DNA of 64,000 bases, taken from contig JAKIUK010000009.1 of NCBI GenBank assembly GCA_021647585.1, positions 1 to 64,000 of the forward strand, given 5' to 3'. The translations under genes and the position numbers were made by a program. The stretch's first letter is position 1. Each line of letters opens with the position of its first letter. The notes under the pieces were generated by a model. The model worked only from the letters and a program-made list of their open reading frames with translations, did not search any database and was not told where the DNA came from. Source of the stretch: Methylococcaceae bacterium (GTDB lineage: Bacteria; Pseudomonadota; Gammaproteobacteria; Methylococcales; Methylomonadaceae). This document shows, piece after piece, positions 37,454 through 45,989 of the stretch.

Positions 37454-38106
37454 ATCAAAATGATCTATTAACCCTATTACAGGTTACTCTCAGTTTGACT
37501 TTAAACTGAATTGACTTCACATACAGTGTCAATCCGACTATCGGGAGGAATCTTGGGTCTTGGACACTACTGAGAACAAGATTTCTCGACAACACCGCTT
37601 CGCTGCTCCTCGACAACTGCTCCTGCGTTGTTCTACTACACTCCATCCATGGGTTATGCATTGCCCTACCTCCTGTATAAACCACAGAGAAGTGGTGAAT
37701 GCAGATATTGCAAGGAGCAATATATCTGTCCATACAAGTCGTCCCGCTGGTCGAAATGACAGTTCATTAAAATCTTTTAATACTATCAGAAGTGACTTAT
37801 TCTAGAGTTTAACCTATACTTTAGTGAATAGCATATAGATCAATTCTATATAATCCCTGTGCCGTCTCGACTACACAGGGATTATCAGAATAATACATTT
37901 TCTGGCTATTTCAATTTCCTTTAATATATGTACGCACTTAATTTAGACGCATCATTCATTATAATGTGTTTTTACAATGATAAATGTACCTACTTTCACT
38001 GTATCTTTTTCATTTCTAGCAAACTGACTGACATTTGACTTCTTATATTAGTACTAATCTTATTTACTTTTGGCCACATATATTACCTGCTCAAACTACA
38101 ACAATG
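37454..38106. other. Intergenic stretch with family A repeat
   Basis: Beyond the family A element (37528-37760) nothing gene-like is seen. A T/A-rich stretch around 37900-38090 precedes the small membrane-protein gene. Short open frames inside the repeat on both strands are by-products of its sequence. Confidence 0.5.
37528..37760 (+). repeat. Dispersed repeat family A, copy 2
   Basis: Bounded by GTCAATCCGAC and TCGAAATGAC. The interior has AACAAGATTTCTCGACAACA, GTTGTTCTACTACA, GCATTGCCCTACCTCCTGTA and AAACCACAGAGAAGTGGTGA. It is nearly the mirror image of 38543-38764, about 780 bases away, so the two form a long inverted repeat around the gene at 38107-38517. Confidence 0.82.
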
Positions 38107-38517
38107 ATGTCACCTGAAAATAACTCTGTGCGTTCTGATCCCTTTATTAAAGGTATTTTAGATAGGCTACCAGGAAATCTTGAATCTGATTTTACAGATG
38201 AGCAGCTAGAAGGTCTAAAAATCGCATTAGCCAGACAGTCATGGAACGCTCATCCCATCGATTTCAGAAAAAGCATCGGTTTTCTCAGGTGGCGCTACTA
38301 TTTTGTGTTCATTGCTGGACGTAATCTAAGATCATCAAGACCACAAATCAGAAGACTTATCAAAACTGCTGAAAGCTTTTTTCTAACCACTTTAGTCATT
38401 TTCATAGCGCTGTTAGGACTACTTTTGGCTTATCTTATTAAATCAGCTCTGGGTATAGATTTATTCCCCGGTTTTTCTTTGGGTATTTGGGATTGGTTTA
38501 AGAATATAGCTTGGTAG
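38107..38517 (+). CDS. Small membrane protein, uncharacterised
   Basis: 136 residues from ATG 38107; a TTG at 38035 would extend it by 24 residues but has no better start context. The N-terminal half is soluble and polar (GILDRLPGNLESDFTDEQLE then GLKIALARQSW and HPIDFRKSIGFLRWRYYFVF), followed by basic residues and one long hydrophobic segment (about 100-120), then WDWFKNIAW at the C-terminus. It seems to be a single-pass membrane protein with a cytoplasmic N-terminal domain. Function is unknown. It lies between two inverted family A repeats and between the galU and gmd transcripts; no ribosome binding site is obvious. Confidence 0.55.
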   Translation: MSPENNSVRSDPFIKGILDRLPGNLESDFTDEQLEGLKIALARQSWNAHPIDFRKSIGFLRWRYYFVFIAGRNLRSSRPQIRRLIKTAESFFLTTLVIFIALLGLLLAYLIKSALGIDLFPGFSLGIWDWFKNIAW

Positions 38518-38542
38518 CTGGTTTTTCTCCACCACACACTGC

Positions 38543-38764
38543 CTATCGACCAGCGAGACGACTTAGATATTTTTCCTTACAATATCTGCATTCACTACCT
38601 CCCTGTGGTTTACACAGGAGGTAGGGCAATGCATAATGCTATGGACCACATATAGTAGAACAACGCAGGAGCAGTTGTCGAGGAACAGCGAAGCGGTGTT
38701 GCCGAGAAATCTTGTTGATCAAGTTATACTTCGACTCAAGATTCCTCCCGTTGGTCGGAATGAC
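38543..38764 (-). repeat. Dispersed repeat family A, copy 3 (inverted)
   Basis: Reads CTATCGACCAGCGAGACGAC to TTGGTCGGAATGAC, the complement of family A. Shared blocks with copy 2 include the complement of GCATTGCCCTACCTCCTG, of GTTGTTCTACTA and of CAAGATTTCTCGGCAACACC. With copy 2 it frames the small membrane-protein gene. Confidence 0.82.
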
Positions 38765-38878
38765 AGTGTTTGTGAATTTATCTACAAACGTTAAAATCGA
38801 GAGCAACCTACAATAGGTTAATTGTCATTTTAGACTATAAGGTGCGTTAACGAGCAGGTACAATCCGCTATCATAAGC

Positions 38879-40000
38879 CTATTCTCTCGATACATTTACA
38901 TCAAAACCACTCTGTTTAAGTAGTGAATGACGTTTCGCCTGATCTAAATCATTCGCTACCATTTCCTTAACCATATCTTCAAAAGAAGTTGCAGGCACCC
39001 AGCCTAATTTGGTTTTGGCATTAGAAGGATCACCCAGTAAAGTTTCCACTTCTGTCGGTCTAAAGTAACGAGGATCAACAGCAACAATTTTATCGCCTAC
39101 AGACAATGCAAATGCCACTTCACCCTCTATTTCTGCAACATATCCTATCTCATCAACTCCAGTACCTTCCCAACGGATAGTCACACCTAGTTCTTTGGCA
39201 GCCACTTCAACAAACTGACGTACAGAAAATTGAATTCCAGTCGCTATTACAAAGTCTTCTGGCTGATCCTGTTGTAACATCAACCACTGCATCTCAACAT
39301 AATCTCTAGCATGTCCCCAGTCACGTAAAGCATCCATATTACCCAAATACAAACAAGGCTCAAGTCCTTGAGAAATATTGGCTAAGGCACGGGTAATCTT
39401 ACGAGTAACAAACGTTTCACCTCGCCGAGGAGACTCGTGATTAAATAAAATTCCATTACATGCATACATACCATAAGCTTCACGATAATTAATTGTAATC
39501 CAATACGAATAAAGCTTAGCTACTGCATAAGGTGAGCGTGGATAAAAAGGAGTGGTTTCTTTTTGGGGAATTTCCTGTACCAAGCCATAAAGTTCTGATG
39601 TAGATGCCTGATAAAAGCGGGTCTTCTTTTCCAGACCTAAAAATCGAATCGCCTCCAACAAACGTAAAGTTCCCATACCATCAACATCAGCAGTATATTC
39701 AGGAGACTCAAATGAAACTGCTACATGACTTTGCGCACCCAGGTTATAAACCTCATCTGGCAGCACTTCTTTAACAATACGGGTCAGGTTAGAGGTGTCA
39801 GTTAAATCACCATAATGCAATACAAAGTTCTGGTTATCAACATGGGGGTCTTCATATATATGGTCAACCCGTTCGGTATTAAAAGAAGATGCACGTCGTT
39901 TAATACCGTGTACTTCATACCCTTTTTTCAATAAAAACTCAGCTAAATACGAACCATCCTGGCCTGTAACTCCAGTAATTAATGCAACTTTTTTGCTCAT
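38879..40000 (-). CDS. gmd: GDP-mannose 4,6-dehydratase
   Basis: 373 residues, full length. The NAD(P)-binding motif ITGVTGQDGSYLAEFLL is at residues 7-23. ASTSELYG holds the catalytic Ser/Thr-Glu, YPRSPYAVAKLYSYW the Tyr-x-x-x-Lys pair, and NHESPRRGETFVTRKITRAL follows. FRPTEVETLLGDPSNAKTKL near the C-terminus is typical of Gmd. It converts GDP-mannose to GDP-4-keto-6-deoxymannose, the precursor of GDP-fucose or GDP-rhamnose. The next-step gene (fcl or rmd) is not found; upstream is a family C MITE and then gmm. The minus-strand group from ugd to gmd all run in one direction. Confidence 0.96.
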   Translation of the reverse strand: MSKKVALITGVTGQDGSYLAEFLLKKGYEVHGIKRRASSFNTERVDHIYEDPHVDNQNFVLHYGDLTDTSNLTRIVKEVLPDEVYNLGAQSHVAVSFESPEYTADVDGMGTLRLLEAIRFLGLEKKTRFYQASTSELYGLVQEIPQKETTPFYPRSPYAVAKLYSYWITINYREAYGMYACNGILFNHESPRRGETFVTRKITRALANISQGLEPCLYLGNMDALRDWGHARDYVEMQWLMLQQDQPEDFVIATGIQFSVRQFVEVAAKELGVTIRWEGTGVDEIGYVAEIEGEVAFALSVGDKIVAVDPRYFRPTEVETLLGDPSNAKTKLGWVPATSFEDMVKEMVANDLDQAKRHSLLKQSGFDVNVSRE

Positions 40001-40054
40001 GGATTATCCTATAAAATATATTTAAAACTCTTTTCTCAAAGGTATTATTACTAA

Positions 40055-40211
40055 GGATCACGCACAGAATATGTTGGGTAATTGGCGAAGTAGTTTGTAA
40101 GTATTCAAGGCGTGAAAATGGGCGCATAACACAAGCTACGCAACCTTTTCTACAACGAAGAAGACGGACAAAAAACAAAGCCAATTGTTCAAGTTATTCT
40201 GTACACGTTCC
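40055..40211. repeat. MITE-like repeat family C, copy 2
   Basis: 157 bases between gmd and gmm. Left terminus GGATCACGCACAGAATATGT; right terminus TTATTCTGTACACGTTCC, inverted relatives. The interior CAACGAAGAAGACGGACAAA matches the complement of 34032-34177. The terminal structure suggests a transposable miniature element. Confidence 0.75.
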
Positions 40212-40332
40212 TAAAGGTAGATTTTATTAAGTTTTTAAAAGAATATGAAATATAGCTCCTTACCAACAATATATTCAAATTTAACGCTTAATTAAGTATC
40301 TTTCTATTGCTAATTATAATAAAAACTAGTGT

Positions 40333-40800
40333 TTAACAAAAGCGGCCCTGGTTAATAAAATAATTCTTGGTATTCTGATGGACACGCCTATTCTCCGCTA
40401 TATCATCCTCTCCACACCATTGGTAAGAGCGATGCTGTTGGCCTGGTAAATTAATATCATTTGAATTTACAAAAAAAGTATAGGCTAACACAACATAATG
40501 TGTTGAAACTGTTTCATCAAATGCAGAATCTGAATATAAATGTTCATACACACCGATAAAATCGGTATCTGCAATAGAACGAGACAAACCAATTTCATCC
40601 GTTGTTAATCGCTCAAAGGCAACGGATAAAGATTCATCCTTTAAAACCCGCCCCCCTGGAACAAACCAATAATTTCTGGCAGGTCGATTATTACGCAGAC
40701 CAAGTAAAACCTCATTTTTTTCATTTCTAACAATTAAATCGATAGAAATAAGAGGGGTTTGCTGAATTATCTGCTGAAAGTCAGTACGTGATAAAAACAT
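40333..40800 (-). CDS. gmm: GDP-mannose mannosyl hydrolase (Nudix)
   Basis: 155 residues, close to E. coli Gmm. RNEKNEVLLGLRNNRPARNY then WFVPGGRVLKDESLSVAFER and DEIGL form the modified Nudix box region typical of GDPMH (lacking the usual second glutamates); YEHLYSDSAFDE and THYVVLAY follow. Family members hydrolyse GDP-mannose or GDP-fucose to GDP and free sugar, probably adjusting nucleotide-sugar pools in the cytoplasm. It is one base from the WecG-type gene upstream (40802), so co-transcribed with the glycosyltransferase block. Confidence 0.9.
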   Translation of the reverse strand: MFLSRTDFQQIIQQTPLISIDLIVRNEKNEVLLGLRNNRPARNYWFVPGGRVLKDESLSVAFERLTTDEIGLSRSIADTDFIGVYEHLYSDSAFDETVSTHYVVLAYTFFVNSNDINLPGQQHRSYQWCGEDDIAENRRVHQNTKNYFINQGRFC

Positions 40801-40801
40801 A

Positions 40802-41560
40802 CTAATGTTTACCGCTTACCTTATGTCTTAATAACTGCCAGCCAAAAAACAAAATAAACCGTGGGTTATGTTTTAAATAGCGCTTCCATAAACGTCTGGG
40901 TTCCGAAATTAGTCGAAATAACCATTCCATACCTATAGACTGTACCCATCGAGGCGCTTCTTTTTTATTGCCACTTAAAAAATCAAAAACGGCACCGACG
41001 CCTAGCATAACAGAATTCACCTTTCCCTTGTGCACTGCCATCCAGTGTTCTTGCTTAGGACAACCTAAGCCAACAAACAAAATTTGCACACCCGCTTGAT
41101 TTATTTGTGTTATGTATGCCTGGTCTTCTTCATCTGTCAATTCCCGAAAAGGTGGAGAAATCGCACAAGCAATTTTTATCGATGGAAATTGTGTTAGCAA
41201 AAACTGTTTAAAATCGACTAATGCCTGTTCTGAACCGCCATATAATCCAATCACCCAGCCCATCTGTTCAGCTTGCTCACATATTGCCAAAGTTACATCG
41301 GCTCCTCGTACTTGTTGAGCATCCTTATGACCTAACAATTTTAAACCTAATGCAAGAGGTTTTCCATCTGGAATAACCATATCTGCATTGTTAATAATGT
41401 CACAAAACTCAGAGCTATCATATGTTTCCATACACATATGAACATTTGACACACAGATGTAATGACTGACCTGATTTTTTAACCAATTTTCTATGTTTTC
41501 GAGGACATTCGTTAAATTGGTAATATTAACCTGCAGGGTTAGAATATTTTCACGCTTCAT
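40802..41560 (-). CDS. WecG/TagA/CpsF family glycosyltransferase
   Basis: 252 residues. GT26 family features: CVSNVHMCMETYDSSEFCDI, ADMVIPDGKPLALGLKLLG, VRGADVTLAICEQAEQMGW, LYGGSEQALVDFKQFL, VGLGCPKQEHWMA and GVGAVFDFLSGNKKEAPRWV. Such enzymes add N-acetylmannosaminuronate, N-acetylmannosamine or glucuronate (GumK/GumM-like roles) to a lipid-linked sugar at the cytoplasmic face. The exact sugar cannot be read, though ugd in the locus makes UDP-glucuronate available. The start overlaps the preceding GT4 gene by 11 bases. Confidence 0.9.
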   Translation of the reverse strand: MKRENILTLQVNITNLTNVLENIENWLKNQVSHYICVSNVHMCMETYDSSEFCDIINNADMVIPDGKPLALGLKLLGHKDAQQVRGADVTLAICEQAEQMGWVIGLYGGSEQALVDFKQFLLTQFPSIKIACAISPPFRELTDEEDQAYITQINQAGVQILFVGLGCPKQEHWMAVHKGKVNSVMLGVGAVFDFLSGNKKEAPRWVQSIGMEWLFRLISEPRRLWKRYLKHNPRFILFFGWQLLRHKVSGKH

Positions 41561-42722
41561 TTATCGCTTCCTGATAAATAGACATTAAGTGTTGATAATT
41601 AATTTCGGGAGTATATTTTTCGAGGTAAACAGCACGCGCATTTTCACCCATTTTCACACATTCTTCTGGGTGGGCCAGCATCCAGTTCACTTTGCGTGCT
41701 AAATCATCAGCATTACCCGCATCAAAATGTAATCCAGTCTTGTGATCTTCTACAATTTCAGCCATTGCCCCTAAGCGAGAACAAATTACAGGCATGCCAT
41801 GCGCAAAGGCTTCGATTAAAACAAGTCCAAATGTCTCATGCCAAATAGAAGGCATAATGAGAAACCGTGCCTTGCTCATCAGTTCATGTATTTGCTGATT
41901 AGACTGTAACCCTAAAAAAGTAATATCTCCATGTTTATTAGTTGCTTTACATTGATCAAAAATAGGACCATTTCCAGCAAGTTGCAGGGGATAAGAAATA
42001 GATTTCCATGCCTGCAATAACACTGAAATACCTTTCTCCTGACTAAATCGCCCGACAAATAAAGCCTCCGCCTGTTTTGAACTAGCCAATGTCTGACCTT
42101 TAAAAGGATCTTCAATAAAATTAGGCTTTATTCGTATGTTATTTTCTTGAAGACCGCCTGTAATAAATTTTAACTTGGCAAATTCAGTCAGTGCAATATA
42201 CCGTGAAACCTTATTACGATAAGTCCCTAAACCACGATGCAGAGCTATTGTTCCGGCTAAAACTGTTGAAGCAGGCACTGAATCTCGATAACAACGCCGC
42301 ACCACACCTAGCCATGGCAACCGTCCGGCACAGTCTTCACACACTTTACCATTTCGAAGATATAACGCACTCAGACACATTAATCGAAAATTGTGTAACG
42401 TCAGAATTACGGGTACATTGGCTTGTGTTGCTGCCCAATACAGAGACGGTGAAATCAATGGAAATGTGTTATGAACATGAATAATATCAGGTCGAAAAGA
42501 GTGAATTAGTTCGGAGAATTCATCTACAGTGCGTGATGACCACAGTGTTTGCATAGCCGTAGAAATAGCACTGGCAGAACTGATGTCATCATTATTACGA
42601 AAGTAAGTTGTCACCTCGTGTCCGTGGTAACGTAACAATGCCATTTCAGATTCAACCACTGCATCCTCGCCACCACGATGCTGGTATGTGTTATGGGCAA
42701 TTATAATTCTCAATCCTGTCAT
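41550..42722 (-). CDS. Glycosyltransferase family 4
   Basis: 390 residues, GT-B fold. The N-terminal donor/acceptor half begins IIIAHNTYQHRGGEDAVVES with the Gly-Gly-Glu loop and DIIHVHNTFPLIS. The C-terminal half has LFVGRFSQEKGISVLLQAWK, LIMPSIWHETFGLVLIEAFA and HGMPVICSRLGAMAEIV, including the E-x7-E-type motif of retaining GT4 enzymes. It is likely to extend the lipid-linked repeat unit at the inner membrane; the sugar is unknown. It contains a Cys cluster (CLSALYLRNGKVCEDC and CYRDS, around residues 115-145), a known feature of a GT4 subgroup that may bind metal. It overlaps the next gene by 11 bases. Confidence 0.9.
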   Translation of the reverse strand: MTGLRIIIAHNTYQHRGGEDAVVESEMALLRYHGHEVTTYFRNNDDISSASAISTAMQTLWSSRTVDEFSELIHSFRPDIIHVHNTFPLISPSLYWAATQANVPVILTLHNFRLMCLSALYLRNGKVCEDCAGRLPWLGVVRRCYRDSVPASTVLAGTIALHRGLGTYRNKVSRYIALTEFAKLKFITGGLQENNIRIKPNFIEDPFKGQTLASSKQAEALFVGRFSQEKGISVLLQAWKSISYPLQLAGNGPIFDQCKATNKHGDITFLGLQSNQQIHELMSKARFLIMPSIWHETFGLVLIEAFAHGMPVICSRLGAMAEIVEDHKTGLHFDAGNADDLARKVNWMLAHPEECVKMGENARAVYLEKYTPEINYQHLMSIYQEAINEA

Positions 42723-42771
42723 AGGCTTGCTCCTCTGGAGACAATAATTAAAATATTGTTATCGTCCAAAA

Positions 42772-43911
42772 TCAGTTTCTTAAAAAATCCAGTAATTTTC
42801 GTGCAATGACAGTTTCTTCGAATGAACTGAGATAGCGCTCTCTTGCCGCAATGCCTGCTTCCTTCATCACATTATCTGAATCCAGCCATGCCACAATTAA
42901 TTGCGCTGCAGCTTTTGCATCATTAAGGGGAATCACCTTGCCCTCAACCTCATCACTGAACACCTCGGGTATTCCACCGACGGCAGGTGCAAAAATAGGC
43001 TTGCCATAGGCTAAAGCTTCAATCAAGGTTAATGGCAGATTTTCTATTTGAGCAACATGAAAACATGCTCGATGTTGAGATAGCAAAGTAGAACCATTTT
43101 TAACGAATCCGGTAAACTTTATTTGATCACTAACCCCTAACTGTTGGCATAATAGCTCTAGTTCAGAGCGACATGGACCATCACCGACTATCGTCAGAGT
43201 GAGCGTCCGATTTATACTTTTCGCAGCTGCAACAATCTCAATCGCATAATGCTGATTCTTGCGTGGCTCCAATGTTCCTATACAAATCAAATCCCTCGCA
43301 GTAGTTGTACTATCTTGAGCTAAACCTGGATCCCGCAAAAAATTGGGTATCACCTGAAAAGGTACTTTTTCGATGGCAGGAATGCGTTTAATCAACTCTA
43401 AGCGCATAAATTCTGAAACAAACACCAAACCATCCAAATTGGGTAACACTGCGGATTCAAACAAGCGAATGGACTCAAATAATGGACTACCAACTGAAAT
43501 TTTTCCTTTCTCCACCCATTCCTCAGCCTGAGAAATATTGAAGTGTACTACCATCACAACTCGCTGCATATCAGACCATCTAGCACGGAGAGCAGCATCT
43601 GCAGAAAGAGGGCATTGCGCATAAATAACGCATGACTTGTCATTGGTCACCGCGCGTTGTAATGCAATCTTTAAGAACATCGCATGCCAATAACGATACC
43701 ACCACACACTAAGTGAACCATTAAATAAATCGATTAGCTTGCGTACTGCAAACACGGGGTAAACTTGCCATTGCTGCAAGTTAAAAGGGGTAATTAATCG
43801 TGTTGAATGCCCATGGTCAGCAAGATAGCTGGAAAAAGCTCGAAAGTGAGTTTGTACTCCGGTAACACCATCGGGCCGCATAATAGTTGCAATCAGAATA
43901 GGTTCAGACAT
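42772..43911 (-). CDS. Glycosyltransferase family 4
   Basis: 379 residues. It begins SEPILIATIMRPDGVTGVQT (acceptor-binding glycine region). The C-terminal UDP/GDP-sugar domain has ICIGTLEPRKNQHYAIEIVA, LTIVGDGPCRSELELLC, KFTGFV and LIEALAYGKPIFAPAVGGIP. It is a typical retaining GT-B enzyme, cytoplasmic or membrane-associated. The start overlaps the end of the preceding gene (43893-45041) by 19 bases, so translation is coupled. Donor sugar not predictable. Confidence 0.9.
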   Translation of the reverse strand: MSEPILIATIMRPDGVTGVQTHFRAFSSYLADHGHSTRLITPFNLQQWQVYPVFAVRKLIDLFNGSLSVWWYRYWHAMFLKIALQRAVTNDKSCVIYAQCPLSADAALRARWSDMQRVVMVVHFNISQAEEWVEKGKISVGSPLFESIRLFESAVLPNLDGLVFVSEFMRLELIKRIPAIEKVPFQVIPNFLRDPGLAQDSTTTARDLICIGTLEPRKNQHYAIEIVAAAKSINRTLTLTIVGDGPCRSELELLCQQLGVSDQIKFTGFVKNGSTLLSQHRACFHVAQIENLPLTLIEALAYGKPIFAPAVGGIPEVFSDEVEGKVIPLNDAKAAAQLIVAWLDSDNVMKEAGIAARERYLSSFEETVIARKLLDFLRN

Positions 43912-45041
43912 TTTCTTACTCCTTGTGCAAAATTATTGACCATCGTTTCAATGTTGTATTGCTTTGCAGAATTGAGCGCACCATTTTTTAGCAGAATGAG
44001 CCTATCATTATCTTCCAACAAGCTGGATACTGTTTCCGCAAAACTCTCTACATTGGGTGGAACCATTAATCCATTGATACCTTCTTCTAAGTATTCTATT
44101 TCTGGACTATGGAACGGAATATCTGTAGTGATTACTGGTAGCCCTGCACAAAACCCATCCAGAATACCAAGCCCGACCAATCCAGGGTTAAGCCATAAAT
44201 CAGCCATGTTCAACATGATAGCTTTTTGTTGTCCAAATACAGGGCCGAGATAACAAACCCATTCATGCGCTTCAGAAAATTCACGAACTTCGTTTTCTAA
44301 AGGACCACCACCTAATATCAATAGTCGGAAATCGGGTATCCTCTGATGTACTAATTGAGCGCTCTCAAATAACAAATCAAGCTTTTTATTAACGTAAAGA
44401 CTACCACAAAAAACACCTACCCGAGACTGTGTATTCCAGCCAAGGGCATCACGTTCTTTATCTTTATCATTTTCATTGGCCGATATTTCTGACAATTGAT
44501 CACGAAATTCGCGCGTATCAAGCGCATTCTCCACAACCGTTATGCGTTTTTCATCAAATCCTTGCTCAGAAACATAATCTGCAGCCCCTCTTGTATAGGC
44601 AAACCACCATGTCACCCAATGTAAGGTCTTGCGCTTAAAACGATTTCCAAGAGTATCTGGACTGGTTTGTCTGTCATAACCATGCCCCCAATAAGCAATA
44701 CGCTTTAGTCCAAGTCCGTGCAATAACAGCATTAGATAATTTAATGCATGCTTGTTGGCAGGCTCCAACACAACCAGATCAGCCTTTAACCAAGGCATCA
44801 AGGATGGCTGAATCAATAACTTCCTAAATAAACGATAAGTTGGAACTTTATAGCCAAGAGGCTCTGGTAATTCTGAGTTGTCGCCACGCTTTGCCTCTTC
44901 CGGCCAAGGCTCACCATAAACAATCTGGAGAGTGACGTTAGACTTGGCCAGTTGTTTTTCTAATTCAATGAAAAAAGGCACCCGGTACTGTTTTACTACC
45001 GGCTGAATAATACAAACACGTATATTTTGTTGACTACTCAC
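43893..45041 (-). CDS. Glycosyltransferase family 4
   Basis: 382 residues. RVCIIQPVVKQYRVPFFIEL is the N-terminal beta-strand and loop typical of this subgroup. WLKADLVVLEPANKHALNYL, AYWGHGYDRQ, VFCGSLYVNKKLDLLFESAQ, LLILGGGPLENEV and FCAGLPVITTDIPFHSPEIE follow. It is a GT-B enzyme without a membrane helix, and the third of the GT4 genes in the operon. Sugar specificity unknown. Confidence 0.9.
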   Translation of the reverse strand: MSSQQNIRVCIIQPVVKQYRVPFFIELEKQLAKSNVTLQIVYGEPWPEEAKRGDNSELPEPLGYKVPTYRLFRKLLIQPSLMPWLKADLVVLEPANKHALNYLMLLLHGLGLKRIAYWGHGYDRQTSPDTLGNRFKRKTLHWVTWWFAYTRGAADYVSEQGFDEKRITVVENALDTREFRDQLSEISANENDKDKERDALGWNTQSRVGVFCGSLYVNKKLDLLFESAQLVHQRIPDFRLLILGGGPLENEVREFSEAHEWVCYLGPVFGQQKAIMLNMADLWLNPGLVGLGILDGFCAGLPVITTDIPFHSPEIEYLEEGINGLMVPPNVESFAETVSSLLEDNDRLILLKNGALNSAKQYNIETMVNNFAQGVRKCLNLF

Positions 45042-45101
45042 TTATTAAACTCTCCATTCAATTAAACTAGGCTTGTACCTTCAATCATAAGGCTATGCAT
45101 A

Positions 45102-45983
45102 CTAACTTCCCTTGAAAAATTTTGAAATTTTTGACCACAATGTTGGAAACATAACTTTCATATAAAGTTTTATTATCATAATAGTCGCGGTAAAACTGTT
45201 GGTATTTTCTTTAATATAATTAAAATACTCAGCAGGAGGCAGTCCTGTAGGTCTATACAATTTTTGCAACCTTTCCGATAACGGTGTATCAGGATCAGCC
45301 CAGGTATTTTTTATTGAATTATTTGAACATGTACCCACATAGCTTGCTGTAGAGAAAATGGGGATACCCGCCTTGGTACATCTTAAGCCATATTCAAAGT
45401 CACCCATTGCATGGGTGAATTTTTTACTTAAAGTTCCAATATCTTCAACGGTAGCTTTTGGAATTAACACGACATTTCCATTTATAGTGTCGCAGGCTGT
45501 TGGATTGTTTGAAATGGGTAATTTTGTAGACCTAAAATGCATCAGACCTTTGTCAACAGAATAGCCACCATAGGTTAATTTTCCGCTGTTCACATCTGCT
45601 AAATTACCAACGATAACAGGATCATCAGTATCGTTTTTAACAGCTTGGTATGTGGATAATAAAATATTCAACGCATTATTTTTTAATTCAACATCATCAT
45701 TTAACCAAAGAAAAAAATCAGTCTGATGCTTTTTTAATGCCGTTTCCCATGCGAGTTGCATTCCTCCATTCCAATACAAATCACCGCTTCCTGCAATGAT
45801 AATTGTTTGAGGATATTTGCTTTTAACAGCCTCACTAGTTCCGTCACTGCTTCCATCATCAACAAGAAACACGGTTATATTAAAATCGTCAGATTTTGAT
45901 TGAGAAAATAATTTATCCAGACAAGCAATTGTTAATTCTTTTCTGTTAAAGCACGTTAATAAGACAGCTATCTTGTTTTTCAT
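45102..45983 (-). CDS. Glycosyltransferase family 2
   Basis: 293 residues, GT-A fold. It starts KIAVLLTCFNRKELTIACLD, with VDDGSSDGT as the nucleotide-binding loop, GNGG-like GSGDLYWNGGMQLAWETA, and the metal-binding LWLNDDVEL. The later FTHAMGDFEYGLRCTKAGI is typical of rhamnosyl- or other GT2 enzymes of surface polysaccharides. A hydrophobic segment near the C-terminus may associate with the membrane. Since rfbBDCA is in the same locus, dTDP-rhamnose is one plausible donor (inference). Confidence 0.88.
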   Translation of the reverse strand: MKNKIAVLLTCFNRKELTIACLDKLFSQSKSDDFNITVFLVDDGSSDGTSEAVKSKYPQTIIIAGSGDLYWNGGMQLAWETALKKHQTDFFLWLNDDVELKNNALNILLSTYQAVKNDTDDPVIVGNLADVNSGKLTYGGYSVDKGLMHFRSTKLPISNNPTACDTINGNVVLIPKATVEDIGTLSKKFTHAMGDFEYGLRCTKAGIPIFSTASYVGTCSNNSIKNTWADPDTPLSERLQKLYRPTGLPPAEYFNYIKENTNSFTATIMIIKLYMKVMFPTLWSKISKFFKGS

Positions 45984-45989
45984 TCTTTA

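Noticed and set aside
37455..37805. Overlapping short frames on both strands after galU
   Set aside because: They lie inside a family A repeat whose other copies do not preserve the frames.
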